From: Micromonospora thermarum
GTDB lineage: Bacteria > Actinomycetota > Actinomycetes > Mycobacteriales > Micromonosporaceae
NCBI RefSeq assembly: GCF_012034245.1
Contig: NZ_JAATEO010000006.1
Coordinates: 144,996-208,995, forward strand
DNA length: 64,000 nucleotides
Reading direction: 5' to 3'
The position numbers and the translations under genes are program-made. The notes beneath the pieces are model-generated. The model did not search any database. It was not told where the DNA came from and worked only from the letters and a program-made list of their open reading frames with translations. Below, piece by piece: positions 63,504-64,000 of the stretch. Numbering within the stretch: the stretch's first letter is position 1; every line of letters starts with the position of its first letter.

Positions 63504-63824
63504 GCCCCAGTCGATGCCGTCCATCTGATCCCGGCCGCACGGCTGCGATTGGCTACCAATCCCCGCTTGGGTTCGTGAAAACGCCGCTGCTCATCTAATC
63601 CGTGGTTTCTGACGACGTGTCCGGCCGGCTGTCTCACAGTTCCCGATGGGACGTGGTCGCTTTGGGAGATCGTTCGACGACTGGGCCGCACCGTCCACGG
63701 CTCCGTCGTTGCCGGGCGCGGCCCAGAGTGAGCGCGGGGTCCGCAGAGCTGCGGATGGACGGCACCGGGGAGGCCTTTCGCCGCAAGGCTCGTCCCGCCG
63801 CCGTTGCCGGGAGAGCAGCTGGTA
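63504..63824. other. Non-coding stretch between csoR and the sensor-kinase gene
   Basis: 321 bp between converging genes. Short open frames exist on both strands but none has a ribosome site or recognisable motif, and I saw no clear hairpin. Confidence 0.4.
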
Positions 63825-64000
63825 CTAGGCGCTGTTCGTTCCGTGCAGTGGCGTGCCTGCGGGAATAGTGGGCCATTTTTGCGAGGTAGGTAGGCGCACC
63901 GTCACCGACAAGCCTCCCTGCGGTCGCGCGGTGGCTTCGACGTCGCCGCCGTGAGCCCGGGCCACAGCGCGCACGATCGACAGGCCTAAGGCGTGTTTCA
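63825..64000 (-). CDS. Sensor histidine kinase, C-terminal fragment (cut by window edge)
   Basis: The last 58 codons of a gene entering from the right edge. The frame reads LGLSIVRAVARAHGGDVEAT, the G2 box and following strand of a HATPase_c domain, then GGLSVTVRLP, and stops at TAG 63825-63827. This is the usual end of two-component sensor kinases. No more of the protein or a partner response regulator is visible. Confidence 0.8.
   Translation of the reverse strand, partial: KHALGLSIVRAVARAHGGDVEATARPQGGLSVTVRLPTSQKWPTIPAGTPLHGTNSA

Overview
The window is very high-GC DNA with GTG/TTG starts, purine-rich ribosome binding sites, many 4-nt start/stop overlaps and dense actinomycete regulators. 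Gene content (LAL/LuxR giants, STAND-type ATPases, an SCO0607-like lipoprotein, an AICE-like integrase, very large multidomain proteins) points to an actinomycete, most likely Micromonosporaceae. No rRNA, tRNA or CRISPR array was seen.

Layout. (1) 1-7.6 kb: three consecutive minus-strand LAL-type LuxR regulators, the first cut by the left edge. (2) 7.8-17 kb: three paralogous P-loop ATPases with a GNAT-like middle and a C-terminal helix-turn-helix (one minus, two plus and coupled), mixed with an SGNH esterase and three alpha/beta hydrolases. (3) 18-20 kb: class A beta-lactamase and an SCO0607-like lipoprotein. (4) 19.8-24 kb: a five-gene, fully overlapping minus-strand operon of ECF sigma factor, zinc-finger membrane anti-sigma-like protein, ABC ATPase and two membrane subunits. 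(5) 24-27.8 kb: two alpha/beta hydrolases and an FAD oxidoreductase.

(6) 27.8-49.4 kb is the most unusual region. Two giant minus-strand proteins (3081 and 3422 aa) share an N-terminal module of about 150 aa and a C-terminal module of about 470-510 aa but have unrelated cores. A 65-aa ORF is read just before the second giant in transcription order. A regulator made of three tandem winged-helix domains lies at the head of the array. I do not recognise a function; the architecture (constant ends, variable core, internal repeats, degenerate deamidase-like motifs) suggests a polymorphic or secreted giant-protein system.

(7) 51-61 kb: a possible island. Imperfect direct repeats of about 217 bp (50.9 and 61.05 kb) bracket a broken xis-int cassette, with xis split by an inversion and int truncated, and a compact fatty-acid/polyketide synthase operon. 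The operon encodes a carboxymuconolactone-decarboxylase-like protein, an AT-ACP protein and a 1909-aa FabL-type enoyl reductase-KS-CLF-KR-DH protein. Together the two large proteins cover one full elongation-reduction cycle, in a domain order reminiscent of PUFA synthases but rearranged.

(8) 60.9-62.8 kb: a scrapyard of gene remnants (ISL3-like transposase tail, frameshifted copy of the 51-kb gene, AbrB-like remnant, frameshifted nucleotidyltransferase, chimeric ORF). (9) 62.8-64 kb: copZ and csoR diverge from a spacer holding CsoR-type palindromes; the expected copA is absent. A sensor-kinase C-terminus runs off the right edge.

All assignments come from reading the sequence and recalled family motifs; no database search was run.
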